In this document: positions 31,840 to 42,779 of the stretch, piece after piece
Layout of the letters: the number at the start of each line of letters is the position of its first letter
How positions within the stretch are numbered: position 1 is the first letter of the stretch
Assembly: GCA_963556195.1 (NCBI GenBank)
Contig: OY744525.1
Location: forward strand, 44,706,648-44,770,647
DNA length: 64,000 bases
Direction of reading: 5' to 3'
Source of the DNA: Sepiola atlantica
Lineage: Eukaryota; Mollusca; Cephalopoda; Sepiida; Sepiolidae
The notes under the pieces: generated by a model
Told to the model about the DNA's origin: nothing
The model's input: the letters and a program-made list of their open reading frames with translations, nothing else
The model's database searches: none
Made by a program: the position numbers and the translations under genes

Positions 31840-32275
31840 TCGTCTTGGTTGTTATTTTCACGTTTTGGCCGATGTAACGTCCAATCTTCTTCAGGTGCAT
31901 CTTTTCAAACTTGGGACTCTTTCTGTGTCTATTTAAAACTTGCCTCTCTACGAGGGCATATTTAGACACAAGGTCAGTTTTTAATGTGGGGAAAATCCAG
32001 CTCCCCCCCCCCCAAAAAAAAGGGGCACTCTGGATTGGGACAAAATTAAAATTGCTTCAGTCTAGAAGAATCTCTCCGTCACTGACCGAGGACAAAACAG
32101 ATAAAGTGTAGTATCAGAACAGATACTACACTTTGATATGAGTCAAACGGCTTTATGCCACAATTAGGAACCTATACAGAATTTCGAACTGAACCCTTAA
32201 TTTAATCCACAGGGGGGTAGATTATTCTCATTCCGTCAGCGGGGTAAAAGTGTTAATACATTATTATGGTATTCT
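31840..32275 (-). mobile_element. tRNA-headed SINE copy split by another insertion
   Basis: 31845-31925 (TTGTTATTTTCACG, TCTTCTTCAGGTGCATCTTT) and 32155-32275 (ATACAGAATTTCGAACTGAA, TTAATTTAATCCACAGG, CATTCCGTCAGC) are adjacent in the intact copies at 19600-19910 and 38985-39330. Here they are separated by the GTGGGGAAAATCC element at 31930-32145. Confidence 0.65.
31930..32145 (+). repeat. GTGGGGAAAATCC repeat family, copy 2, inserted in a SINE
   Basis: Contains TTTTTAATGTGGGGAAAATC, a C12 run, GGATTGGGACAAAA, TCACTGACCGAGGACAAAA and the inverted pair AAAGTGTAGTATC...GATACTACACTTT at the end. Confidence 0.7.
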
Positions 32276-32284
32276 TAATATAGG

Positions 32285-32400
32285 TTCCCAAATTCGAAAA
32301 GATTCACCCGAAGAAGGTCGGCGGTTACATCGGCCGAAACGTTGTGCAAATAATAACCAAGATGAGAATGATGGTCTGAATAATCCAAATAATCCAAATT
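32285..32400 (+). mobile_element. Tail of the tRNA-headed SINE, plus orientation
   Basis: GAAGAAGGTCGGCGGTTACA, CGGCCGAAACGTTGTGCAAA and GGTCTGAATAATCCAAATAA place this tail facing away from the split minus copy. The ribozyme core has CCGAAGA in place of CUGANGA. Confidence 0.7.
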
Positions 32401-33504
<1,104 letters not shown>

Positions 33505-33681
33505 GGTGGCTGACGGGTAAGACTCTTGACTGCAAATCAGTGGCGATTTGTGATCGGAGTTCGTGCCTGCCGACCGTCGGGAATCAACTCCCTGCACTGA
33601 AGATTGCATAAGCATGAAACATCGATGTCTGTAGGTAATAAATAATTAATATTTATAAATATATATATATATATATATATA
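33505..33681 (+). mobile_element. tRNA-like head followed by a hammerhead, SINE-like unit 2
   Basis: A-box-like TGGCTGACGGG at 33507-33517, B-box-like GGAGTTCGTGCC at 33556-33567, hammerhead at 33591-33635, then TAATAAATAATTAATATTTA and an AT tract from 33658. The 3' part from GCATAAGC to the AT tract resembles the unit at 61205-61420. Confidence 0.75.
33591..33635 (+). ncRNA. Hammerhead ribozyme motif E (GUC cleavage triplet)
   Basis: Helix I CCUGCA pairs with UGUAGG over 6 bp including one G-U. Core CUGAAGA (position 7 is free in hammerheads). Helix II U-UGC-AUAA-GCA-U. GAAA. Helix III CAUCGAUG, self-complementary. Then UC, so the triplet is the canonical GUC. Confidence 0.75.
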
Positions 33682-33689
33682 TCCAACCC

Positions 33690-34050
33690 GTCAAGAAAAT
33701 GATAGTTAGTAAAAAAGTCTCGGAGAAAAACATTTCAAGTGTTAGGAAAAGAAGAAAGCAAATAGCAATCAGACCCCCACCCCGTTTTCTGAAATGAATT
33801 CAGAAAAAAAATCTTTCACTTTATCTCCATAATGAGACATTTTCTTTTTTTTAACCTTTCTTCTTTCTATACCGATTTATATGTTTTTTCTTTTTTTTGT
33901 TTCTTTTTTAAGACTTTCCTCTTTGAGACGTTTCTTTTCTTCTTTCTTTCTTCTTTTTTTACTTCACTGATGGAGACGTTATATTATATGAATATAAATA
34001 TTAGTGTGTATACTAGTGAAGCATAATTTTTTTCCCGTCATTTTTGATGG
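33690..34050 (+). repeat. GCAAATAGCAA repeat family, copy 2
   Basis: Marks as in 31440-31750, here with AACCCGTCAAGAAAATG at the start, a pyrimidine-rich middle and GGAGGGTGTAGACTTGTATA at the end. Confidence 0.6.
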
Positions 34051-34124
34051 AGGGTGTAGACTTGTATAAACATTTTTCCAATAAGAAATTATTTCTAACA
34101 ATGTGTTGTCTATTAAAGCGAGTA

Positions 34125-34330
34125 TAATATAATGGTTGTTTTCTATGTGAGTGTACTTAGAATCCTTCAAAAACGTTGGGACACGTAATCTGTCTGGCAG
34201 GGTTAGAAGGTTAGATTAGTCAGAAACGTGGGAATGCGATTCAGTAATAAAATACAATGCAATACTCTATTTCGTCTCCCCTTACTGCCTCGACTGATAT
34301 GAGACCCAATAAAGAACCAAACTGTCTGGT
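34125..34330 (+). repeat. LTR-like direct repeat, copy 1
   Basis: GTGAGTGTACTTAGAAT, ATCTGTCTGGC, GTTAGAAGGT, AACGTGGGAATGCGA, CAATACTCT.TTTC.TCTCCCC and CAATAAAG..CCAAACTG recur in 35015-35320 (the last mark at about 35550). The second copy has an extra stretch of roughly 100 bp. The pair brackets a LINE fragment. A polyadenylation-type AATAAA lies in each. Confidence 0.45.
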
Positions 34331-34433
34331 TAACTATAATTAAAAGTGACTCTTTACTTATTAGGTTTGTGAAATAGGGATGGTAGAGGGTAAACAGGAT
34401 AAATGACAGGGAAAGATGGATTAAGTCTCATCC

Positions 34434-34439
<6 letters not shown>

Positions 34440-34465
<26 letters not shown>

Positions 34466-34910
34466 GATTTAACGTCCGTTTTCCATGCTGGCATGTGTTG
34501 GACGGCTTTAAGAAATTGATTTCTGAACTAATCTATCTCTGCTCAGATCATTATTGATCCCTCTGACTCTCAAGTCCATTTTTATCACTTCCTCCCATGT
34601 TTTTTTCTGGAACTGGACTTGCTACCTCAACTGTTCTACAATTACTAAACCAAGAACTGTCATCCATTCTTTCAACGTGGCCATACCATCGGAATCTCTT
34701 GTTCTGCGCACACATCTCTCTATACTGTTCAGATTTAATCTTCCTCTGAGTTCATCAGATCTAATCCTGTCTTTAAGACTTACATTACACATCAATTGTA
34801 TCATTCTTATATCATTTCTCTCCATGCAACACATATCCTCAACTCTCACTGGCTAGGTTTTACTTTTGTACATCATCACACTACGTAGACATGACTGATA
34901 CCCATGACCG
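34440..34910 (-). pseudogene. LINE 3' end with (GAT)n tail, copy 1
   Basis: Minus-strand blocks: RVEDMCCMERNDIRMIQLMC, NVSLKDRIRSDELRGRLNLN, SIERCVRRTR, then after a one-base shift RFRWYGHVERMDDSSW, and WEEVIKMDLRVRGINN..RDRLV. This is the C-terminal region of an RTE-like LINE, with the RW.GHVERM and W.EVI..DL..RGI signatures. A short 3' UTR ends in about nine GAT units at 34434-34466. It is 5'-truncated near 34910. Confidence 0.85.
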
Positions 34911-35014
34911 ATTCTTATGGAGATTTGAGAAATGTTTGTGTTTGAATACTGAGTTAATCATAACCAAGTATAACTATATTTATTGTTAACCGGGCAGTTT
35001 ACTTATTGCTGTCT

Positions 35015-35320
35015 GCTATAATGGTTATTTTCTGTGTGAGTGTACTTAGAATTGTTCAAGGATGTCAAGGCAGGAGATCTGTCTGGCTGAGTTAGAAGGT
35101 AAGAGTAGTTAAAAACGTGGGAATGCGAGTAAGGAATGTGAATCATGTGAGATTGATGTAATCGAGGAAGTCACGTGATTTTGTAAGTGAAACAGAATAA
35201 CGACTAGGAAGCGAGCTGTGAAGATGTATGAACATGGGGCCCTAATAAAAGCAATACTCTCTTTCATTTCCCCTCACTGTGTCGACTAATATGATACCCA
35301 ATTGTTGTGGGATACAAATC
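35015..35320 (+). repeat. LTR-like direct repeat, copy 2
   Basis: Partner of 34125-34330. It continues with CACGTGATTTTGTAAGTGAA and GGGGCCCTAATAAAAGCAAT, absent from copy 1. From 35321 to 35560 nothing else was recognised. Confidence 0.45.
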
Positions 35321-35559
35321 ACCCCCATTGGAGAACTGATGGTATCAACCAGGTATAATAAATACCACTGGTTGCAGAGACTCAGGAGAGACTTTCCTAC
35401 CATGTTTTACCGCATGTTATGAACCCGTTCATCTCCTACCACATTAGTGGCGTTCTGTATTGCTTTATGATACTTACATTGTTATATTTTAACCCTGTCA
35501 CTATTTGTGGTTTATTTCTTTGTGACCCCTAGCACGGGTCTACAACACCAATAAAGACC

Positions 35560-35700
35560 CAAACTGGCGTAATTCTATGATTTTATATTGGTGAGATCAC
35601 TGGCAGAGCATAAATTTTTTTTCCGTCATTTTTGAATAGACTCGTATGAAATATTTTAAAAGGGGCAGGTTGTACCATTTAATGCCAATACCGATCAAAG
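35560..35700 (+). repeat. GCAAATAGCAA repeat family, 3' part
   Basis: GGCGTAATTCTATGATTTTA, GCATAAATTTTTTTTCCGTC and TATTTTAAAAGGGGCAGGTT then TACCATTTAATGCCAATACC match the end of the copy at 38290-38690. Confidence 0.6.
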
Positions 35701-35804
35701 CTTTCATCCAATAATGACAATTATTCTGGAGTTAGTTTTATTAATTGCAAATTAATAGTTAAGTCTTGTTCAAAAGAAGATGTTTTCTTGTATCTTAATG
35801 TCTG

Positions 35805-36045
35805 GCATAATCGCATTTACGCACTGGTTCATAGATCACCAAAGTTAAGCGAAATGAAGCCTGGCCAGTACCAGGTGGGTAACCATTTGGGAATGCTAGA
35901 TGCTGTATGTCATCTTCCCATGACCAGGATATAGATGCGCCTGGAGGCTGCTTGTGAATTTGATATTCACTGTAAAATTCCTGCTTCGGAGGAAGCCGGC
36001 ATAGCCCGACCAGGGCTAAAAATACCACACCAGGTATTACCAGTT
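35805..36045 (+). mobile_element. 5S-rRNA-derived SINE, plus orientation
   Basis: GGCATAATCGCATTTACGCA, ATAGATCACCAAAGTTAAGC, AGCCTGGCCAGTACCAGGTG and ACCATTTGGGAATGCTAGAT give the 5S-like head. The body has GGCTGCTTGTGAATTTGATA and GCTTCGGAGGAAGCCGGCAT. A 12-base part of the head is altered, so pol III activity is doubtful. Confidence 0.8.
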
Positions 36046-36289
36046 CGTTTAATGTTTCAGCTGAACACTTTCCAGGAGCAAGGAAGCCCAGCTTCGAGAG
36101 TTCAGCAACAGGATCACTAGACTATCAAAGCGATTATCACGACAACAGATAAACCATTTCCATAAGTAATCAAACATTGTTCATTCTCATAATAGTGTTC
36201 ATCATTCAGCTGACAATCCATCCGTCATCTCATTAACCCTTATCCTCGAGTTGCTTTTGGCCTTTATACATGGTGATTCCTTAGTAGGG
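36046..36289. other. No gene recognised
   Basis: Includes TTAACCCTTATCCTCGAGTT at 36235, which resembles the 3' UTR of the LINE tail just downstream (36700-36770) and may be part of a tandem remnant. Confidence 0.4.
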
Positions 36290-36770
36290 GTGAATGATCT
36301 CTTCCCCTTCCCTACAGCCCTTTTCACACAGAAGAGATATTTCTAGTCTCTTTCTACTCTATCGTTATCTTCATGGCAGGTGCTTGACTGAGCTCCAATC
36401 CCTGCCCCCCCCCTCATGTAAAACATTCACAGCAAGAACTCGTCTATCTACAACCACAGTAAAGATTTTTCTTTTCTCTTTGTGTGTACCAAAAATCAAA
36501 CGGAACAAAGTTTTTTTTTTACTAGAACATTCCAGCTGTGGAACAAAATACCACAAGGCTGCTTCCCAACCAACTACAGCATGGTCGTCTTTAAGTCCAA
36601 TGTTAACAAATACTTGTTAAGCCGTCCTCTTCGATAATCAAATTCTGCCCATTTCACCCACCATTTATGATGGCTTTCATCGTCCAACTGACAATCTCTT
36701 TAACCCTTATTCTCGAATGGCCCCTTGTCTTGGCCTTGATAAGCGGTGACCCATTAGTTAAAAAAAAAGA
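36290..36770 (+). pseudogene. LINE 3' end, FPT.Y.MVVFK family, copy 1
   Basis: Plus-strand blocks: PFSHRRDISSLFLLYRYLHG, RCLTELQSLPPPS, TFTARTRLSTTTVKI, then in a second frame FFTRTFQLWNKIPQGCFPTN and YSMVVFKSNVNKYLLS with a stop near 36636. The RRD..SL.L.YRY.HGRC and R...LWN.IP patterns mark the C-terminus of Jockey/CR1-type LINEs. A 3' UTR follows and ends in an A-rich run at 36759-36775. A frameshift lies in a T run near 36512. Confidence 0.8.
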
Positions 36771-37164
36771 AAAGATATAATGCTTTTGATTTGTGTTAAC
36801 CACACCTACAATAAAACAAAGTAAAAAAATAATGCAAATTTTATATTGTTTTTCAATGTTATCTGCCATTCATGTGTTTATTAACAGTTTCACTACCATT
36901 GAGATGTGTCCCAGCAGACATTGAAAATAATCATTGGACTTAATTTGTTCCAATGGTAATTTATCACGAACTATAAAAAAGTTCACATGGAAAATCTGGC
37001 AACTGTTTTGTTCCTGCCAATAACTTCATAAACAACAGTGAGGATAAAACTCATTTAATTTTCTTTGTAACAGTGTTTTATGTAACCGTTTTTCATCATC
37101 CGCTCTATAATAAAGACCAATGTGTATTTATTTGTATATTTATATATATAAATAAATATAATAA
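36771..37164. other. No gene recognised
   Basis: CACTACCATTGAGATGTGTC..CATTGGACTTAATTTG at 36892-36947 resembles CTACCATTGGGACAATATGC..CATTGGACTTAATTTTG at 45900-45962, an unassigned repeat pair. Confidence 0.4.
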
Positions 37165-37395
37165 ATCCATCCTGTTACACAAAAGTTGGTGAGTCCAAAA
37201 CGTGACGTTTTCTAGCCTTTTGACGGAACCATTTCAAGTGGTGTGGGGAAGTGAGAAAACAAATAGCAAGTCAGACAACCCTCGCTGTCTGAAATAGATT
37301 CAGTAAGAAATCGTTTACTCTAAATAATAATAATAATTTATATATGAAAAATTAAATTACTGACTTAAATTTCTATGATTTTATATTTAAAACTA
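37165..37395 (+). repeat. GCAAATAGCAA repeat family, copy 3
   Basis: Starts ATCCATCCTGTTACACAAAA then GTTGGTGAGTCCAAAACGTG, and contains ACAAATAGCAAGTCAGACAA. It ends where the ACTAACAGGGCTACCCGG terminus begins. Confidence 0.65.
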
Positions 37396-37660
37396 ACAGG
37401 GCTACCCGGTATTGCCCAGGGGCATGGATAAGATAAAACAAATTACATTCTTGTTTTAAAAAAGTAGAGGCTATTCTGCATGTACCAGCAAAATAACTCT
37501 GGATCGTGGTGGTGGTGGTTTTGCTATACAATCTTTGTTTAACATTGTAAAGTTATGAAGGGAGCGAATTGTAAATAAATGAATAATGATACAGACGTCC
37601 TCCAATATATAATAAAGATAAATGTGTATTTATTTGTATATTTATTTATACATATCAAAA
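37388..37660 (+). mobile_element. Repeat with a GGGCTACCCGGTATTGCCCA-type terminus
   Basis: AACTAACAGGGCTACCCGGT then ATTGCCCAGGGGCATGG is a diverged form of the termini at 17573 and 22137. The remaining sequence has a (TGG)n short run and no ORF. Confidence 0.4.
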
Positions 37661-38170
37661 GATTTATTTTGACTAATGGCCAACCACTTATCAAGGCCCG
37701 GGGGAAACTCCAGGAGAAAGGTTAAAAAGATTTTCAGTTGAACGGTGAATGCCACCACAAGAGGATTGGAATCAGTGTGTAGAATTGGCAGAAGATTACT
37801 TAAGAGGAGTTGATTATCCAAGAAGACGGCTCAACAAGTATTTGTTTACATTAGACTTGAAGACGACCATGTTGTAGTCAGTTAGGAAACAAACTCGTGG
37901 TATTTTGTTTCACAGATGGGATGTTCTAGGAAAGAAACTTTGTTCATGGAAGTTCCGTTTGGTCTTTGATAAAGAGAGAGAGAAAAGAAAGTTCACTGTT
38001 GTGGTTGTAGCTACGCAAGTTTTTGCTGGAATGTTTTTCGGGGGGGGGGGATCAGGATTGGAGCTCAGTCGAGCACCTACCATTAACATAAAGATACAGT
38101 AGAAAGAGGCTAGCAACATCTCTTCTGTGTGAAAGGGGCGGCAGGGAAGAGAAGAGATCATTCCCTACTA
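37660..38170 (-). pseudogene. LINE 3' end, FPT.Y.MVVFK family, copy 2
   Basis: Minus-strand blocks: ISSLPCRPFHTEEMLLASFY, GARLSSNPDPPPP, KTCVATTTTVNFLFSLSLSK, SFFPRTSHLWNKIPRVCFLT and DYNMVVFKSNVNKYLLSRLL. It aligns throughout with 36290-36640 and with its 3' UTR at 37663-37740. The open frame 37910-38161 is part of it. Confidence 0.8.
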
Positions 38171-38289
38171 GATTGTGAAGTCGGTTTTGTACTCTTTCAA
38201 CATAAGAAAGGGTGCTCGGAGCAGCACCTTCCCATATATGACAGCAGTACTCTATCTTAGGATGTATCTGACCCTTATACAGGTAGAGG
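38171..38289. other. Unassigned spacer
   Basis: Contains ATCTTAGGATGTATCTGACC then CTTATACAGG. It may be more of the upstream coding region of the same LINE, but I could not confirm it. Confidence 0.3.
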
Positions 38290-38690
38290 ATATAAATAAA
38301 TATAATATATCCGTCCCGTCACACAAAAGTTGGCGAGTGAAAAACGTGACCTTTTCTAGCTTCTGGACGAAAACATTTTAAGTTGTGAGGGAGGAAGCGA
38401 GAAATGAATTCGGAAAGAAATTCTTTACTATACATGAGAAGTTAAAAGTATTTTTTTCCTCTTAAGGTCATCAGAAATGGTAATAATAATTTATATATGA
38501 AAACTTAAATTACTGACGCAATTCTATCATTTTATAGGAATATTAGTGCAAATACTGGTGGAGCATAACCTTTTTTCCCATCACTTTTGACGGAGGGTTT
38601 ACACTAGTATGAAATATTTTAAAAGGGACAGATTGTACCATTTAGTGCCAATACCAATCAAAGAATTCATTCAATAACATTGGGATACAT
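38290..38690 (+). repeat. GCAAATAGCAA repeat family, copy 4 (fullest)
   Basis: Starts ATATCCGTCCCGTCACACAA then AAGTTGGCGAGTGAAAAACG. It has TTCTAGCTTCTGGACGAAAA, GAATTCGGAAAGAAATTC, AATAATTTATATATGAAAAC and ends ATTGTACCATTTAGTGCCAA then TACCAATCAAAGAATTCATT. Confidence 0.65.
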
Positions 38691-38984
38691 AGTTCCACTA
38701 TAAGTTACTGATGGGAAAATAAGTACCCAAAAATCTTTTAGGTCTAATATCATATCAAATCTTTAGAAATATATTTTTTTAATTTCTGATAAACTATTTG
38801 ACATATATTAAAGGATAGAAAAGTTTGCTTTTACTACAAGAATATTTCTATTTTTGAAAACTCATAAAAGACTTCTCTATTCGTTACAGAGTCTTAGTCT
38901 GAGAGTGATAATAATAATAATCTGCTTCCATTGTTTTAATCCTTTATTTTGGGATTTTTTTTAGATGATAATTGATAATTATAA

Positions 38985-39330
38985 TTATTTGGATTATTCG
39001 GACTACTATTCTCAACTTGATTGCTATATTTGCAATGTTTCAGCCGATGTAATCTACGACCGTCTTCAGGTGCTTCTTTTCGAACTAAGGAATCTTTATG
39101 ACGAATTTGGGAACCTGTACGAAATTTAGAACTGAATCATTTATATAATCTAGGGGGTAGATTGTTCTTGTTCCGTCAGCCACGACCGTGTAGAAGTGTC
39201 AATTAATTATTCTGTTATTCTTAGTTATTTTCACCTGTAGTAAGGATTACACTTTCAACCTCCAGAAGACTGTCATTTAGAACTGATTTGTAATAAGCAC
39301 CTTTACCCATTGTGCCACATATCCATTGTA
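38985..39330 (-). mobile_element. tRNA-headed SINE with hammerhead-like tail, full copy
   Basis: Minus strand: ATGTGGCACAATGGGTAAAG carries the A-box-like TGGCACAATGG. TCTGGAGGTTGAAAGTGTAA is a decayed B-box region. The body and tail match 19600-19910. The ribozyme-like part at 39040-39075 is mutated (CTGAAGACGG, CTGAAACATT). Confidence 0.75.
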
Positions 39331-40238
39331 ATTTTTAATTTTAATTTTAAAACTGCTTTGCTAAAGGAACGGTGGAACTGATGTACGATTTTGTAATTGT
39401 ATAGATGACTGAAAACTTCCGGTTTTCAATTTATAGTTTTGCAAACGCATGCCCAGTTGCATTATGGGATTAATGTTGTTAGAAAAGAGAATTCCTAAAA
39501 TAAGCAAAATTACTTTGGATTTAGTACCTATTGTTTGGACAGGTTTGGATGCAGTTCACTAGAACTACTTAAATGGATTGATTACTATTTGTTAGTGATT
39601 AAATAGATTTATTTACCATTTCTGCAAATTAAAAAAGGGACTATTTTTCAGCTCTAACATAATTATTGGTGATATTTTATTTACTGTACTTTGAGTCTTT
39701 TTTTCCTATAAAATTATGGCAGGATGAATTGTACTTTGATTCCCAAAATGTCAGTTTCTTTGGAGTATTTTAAAGGATTGTTAAGTGACACAATATGGGT
39801 ACAATTTCCCATTTGAGAATTCAAATATTTTCAATTTTCATGAAATTTGATATATAGTCACCAGTTAAGCAGGATTCCGTGAATTTTAATTTCTTCTGAA
39901 GATCACACAAGCTTCAGGTCCGAATTTTAGACATTTTTTCTAGAATCAAAATCATTTAATGCATTTTGATCAAATTTGAATAAGGATTCTAGATATCTAA
40001 ATGAATAAATGCGAAATATATTTTCATTCATCACAATTATATTACCATCAAAACGGGTTACTCTAATTTAAATCAATAATATACTATAGATTTTTAAAAT
40101 ACTGCATATATAGTAAGAAACAAAGTCCGAAACTCAATCCTTTGTTTACCTAATTTGCATAATTATATTTTAAACAGTTAACAATAAATAATTGTTTGGT
40201 GTTATGAGATTGTAATTTGATTGTCCTATTTGCCTATA
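39331..40238. other. No gene recognised
   Basis: AT-rich sequence without domain-bearing frames or repeat matches in the window. Confidence 0.5.
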
Positions 40239-40715
40239 TCATCATCATCATCATCATCATCAACCGGTTTATTTGTTGAATCAGGCCACAATTAATCCTC
40301 TGATGAGGGTGGGGCCTGATTGTCTAGTCTCGAAATCTTAGTCTTCCTCTCCACTCCTGTCTTTGGCAAGGTTTGATGGAATCCATACCCATGGCCTTCC
40401 TATCACGTTTGACTACGTCTTCCCAAGTCAACGTGGGTCTGCCAGTGGTGATGTTCTCTGCTGGCACATTCAACTTTCGGACTTTAGCAATCCAGCCATC
40501 GCTACGCTCAATGTGACCCAACCAACGCAGTCTGTTCTTCCGCATGATGTCCGTAAGGCTTTTCAAGTCGACCTGTGAGAGCAGGGATTCAAAAGAAACG
40601 TACTGTTCAGGCCTCACCAAACAGATCCATCTGACCATTGCCCTGTCATTACGGTGCAGCTTCTTTAATATGCCAGCAGAGACAGCCCAACTTTCTGAGC
40701 CATACAACAGCACAT
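40239..40715 (-). pseudogene. LINE 3' end with (GAT)n tail, frame intact over the C-terminus
   Basis: The minus frame down to the stop at 40324 reads LLYGSESWAVSAGILKKLHR, NDRAMVRWICLV, DIMRKNRLRWLGHIERSDGW, TTGRPTLTWEDVVKRDRKAM and WRGRLRFRD. LYGSE.W, RLRWLGH.ER and GRP..TWEDVV..D mark the C-terminus of a non-LTR retrotransposon. Unlike the other LINE pieces here it has no stop or frameshift in about 125 codons. A GAT tail lies at 40239-40261. It is truncated at 5' near 40715, where the frame continues by chance into unrelated sequence. Confidence 0.85.
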
Positions 40716-41289
40716 ATAAATGGAATAGTTTTGTCGATATTAACAGTAATGACAAACATTGGAAACCATGTGCATTACTTTTTAAGAAAAAAAATTACTT
40801 CTTCATAACTTTATTTGTATGTTCGGTTTTATTCTTTATGCTTCTCTATATAAGCAATATTTTTATCGCTAATTCAATCGTAATTAATTCAAATAATTTA
40901 AAAACAAAGGCTGAATTACCAACATTTGTTACCCCCTCTCCCCCTACAAGGGGAATAATTTATTTTGACAAATTATTTATTTTGAATTCTCCTCCAACCC
41001 CTCCACAGCAAACTTAGCTAATTATCTTTTTCTAAAAAGAGAAGCATTCATTATTCCTGATATAGAATTTCGATAAGTGAACACATATTTTTATAACTAA
41101 ACGTTTTTAAAAAATGCTTTTTTTTTATTTTAAGCATTTAATTTTGTAGTTTTTTTTATTTTCTGTGAAAAAAATGAATGAATAACTTTAAAAAAAATTA
41201 TTATTTGTAAAGTTTAAAAATTAACTTATTGTTTAATGTTTTTAACTATTCTGTCCAAATAACGAAAAAAATAAATTCATATTTTTGTA
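40716..41289. other. No gene recognised
   Basis: The plus frame 40544-41017 starts antisense to the LINE and runs into AT-rich sequence. No domain. Confidence 0.55.
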
Positions 41290-41800
41290 TATTTAGCTAA
41301 ATCACCCCCCTCTCTCCCCAAAAATAGATTTTACTTTCTTTAGGCGATTACCTGTGAACACACTGAAAAAAATGGCAGAATAAAAGAAAATATACAAAAA
41401 AATTATTTTAGAATTTAGAGTGGGGAATCAGTTTCGTATATAAATTCAATGTAAAATGACCCCCATTTCCGGGCCATTCTAGCGGTTTAAGACAGTTAAC
41501 TAGATTTCTTTTTGCTATGGCAGCTAAATCTGCTGCGTTATTTTTTTTGGAGGGGTTCTACAATTTTAGACGATTATGTCTGGTTTTGTGACCTTGCCAC
41601 TCTGACTTAACTGTCTTAAAAGTTAGAACACCCCGGAAATGGGGATCATTTTACGTTAAATAAATATATAATCTGATCCCTCATTCTAAATTCTAAAAAA
41701 ATTGTTTTTTTCCTGATTTCCGTTTTCCACGTTGTTCACATGTAATCGCCCAAAATAGCAGAATCTCATATTTTTTGGGTAGAGGAATTCAGCAGAAAAT
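41290..41800. mobile_element. Foldback element, copy 1
   Basis: The left arm (AATTTAGAGTGGGGAATCAG, AATGTAAAATGACCCCCATT, TCCGGGCCATTCTAGC, TTTAAGACAGTTAA) is inverted in the right arm (TTAACTGTCTTAAAAGTTAG, CCCCGGAAATGGGGATCATT, TTACGTTAAAT, CTGATCCCTCATTCTAAATT). Outer parts carry TAGGCGATTACCTGTGAACA against TTGTTCACATGTAATCGCCC. The total span is about 500 bp without ORF. Confidence 0.75.
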
Positions 41801-42029
41801 GTTAATTTGCAAATTTACCCATATTTTATTTTTTTGTAATCTTATATTTTTTTAACTATACGTCGCTTTTTAAAATGTTAATTTGAAGCTATTGATTTGT
41901 TTAGTTGTGTTTACCTTTCCTGTGAAAATTAAATAAATAACTTATTTAAAATTACCTTATTAAATATCTTATTTTTATGGCGCAAATAAAAATATTAAAA
42001 GTTTGGGTATTATTGTAGATTAACACCCT

Positions 42030-42545
42030 CATCTACCACCCAAAATAAAATTGTACTCTTTAAGACGATTAGAAATTAATACTCTAAACACCTGGCGGAA
42101 ACAAAAGCAACATCAAAATTATTTTAGAATTTAGAGTGCAGGATCAGTTAACGTAAAATGATCCTCCCTTTCCGGGCTATTATAGCATTTTATGCCAGTT
42201 AACCATTTTTTTTTTCTATTGGAGATAAATTATGTATATTATTTTTTTGGGGGGGGGAAGGCATCCACTTTTTTAGGCGATTACATGTGGTTTTACGAGT
42301 TTGCCAAGCGGACTTAGGGTTAGTGATAGAAAAAGATATTACTTAACTGCCCTAATAAGTTAGAAGGGCCATGAAATGGAGAATCATTTTATGTTAAAGT
42401 TATATACGAAACTGATCCCCATTCTAAATTTTAAAATAATTGTTTCTTTTTTCTAGTTTCAACCAAGTTTTTAAGGGAGTTAACATGTAAACGCTGACAA
42501 AAAGTAGAATCCAATTTATTTTAGGGGATGGGTGATTTAGCTGAA
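42030..42545. mobile_element. Foldback element, copy 2
   Basis: Same family: AATTTAGAGTGCAGGATCAG, AAAATGATCCTCCCTTTCCG on the left and GGCCATGAAATGGAGAATCA, CTGATCCCCATTCTAAATTT on the right. More decayed than copy 1. The two copies lie about 230 bp apart in the same overall layout. Confidence 0.7.
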
Positions 42546-42679
42546 GGTTGTTAATCTACAAATTTACCAAAGTTTCTTGTTAAAATTATGGAATTCTATG
42601 AGTAAAAATATATTTTTAACTATACGCTCCCTCTCCCTCCATCCCAATTAATTGCTTCTTGGAGGGTGGGTAGATTTTG

Positions 42680-42732
<53 letters not shown>
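42680..42732. repeat. (AT)n microsatellite
   Basis: About 26 AT units upstream of a ribozyme-bearing repeat. Confidence 0.95.
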
Positions 42733-42736
<4 letters not shown>

Positions 42737-42779
42737 ATGTTTTATATGCTTTTATATACTTTTATGTATATTTATATAT

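Noticed and set aside
40280..40330. CTCTGATGAGGGTGGGGCCTG as a hammerhead
   Set aside because: It contains CUGAUGA, but no GAAA follows. It is part of the LINE 3' UTR.
40544..41017. 157-codon plus frame
   Set aside because: Its first third is antisense to the LINE fragment and the rest runs into AT-rich sequence without similarity to anything I know.
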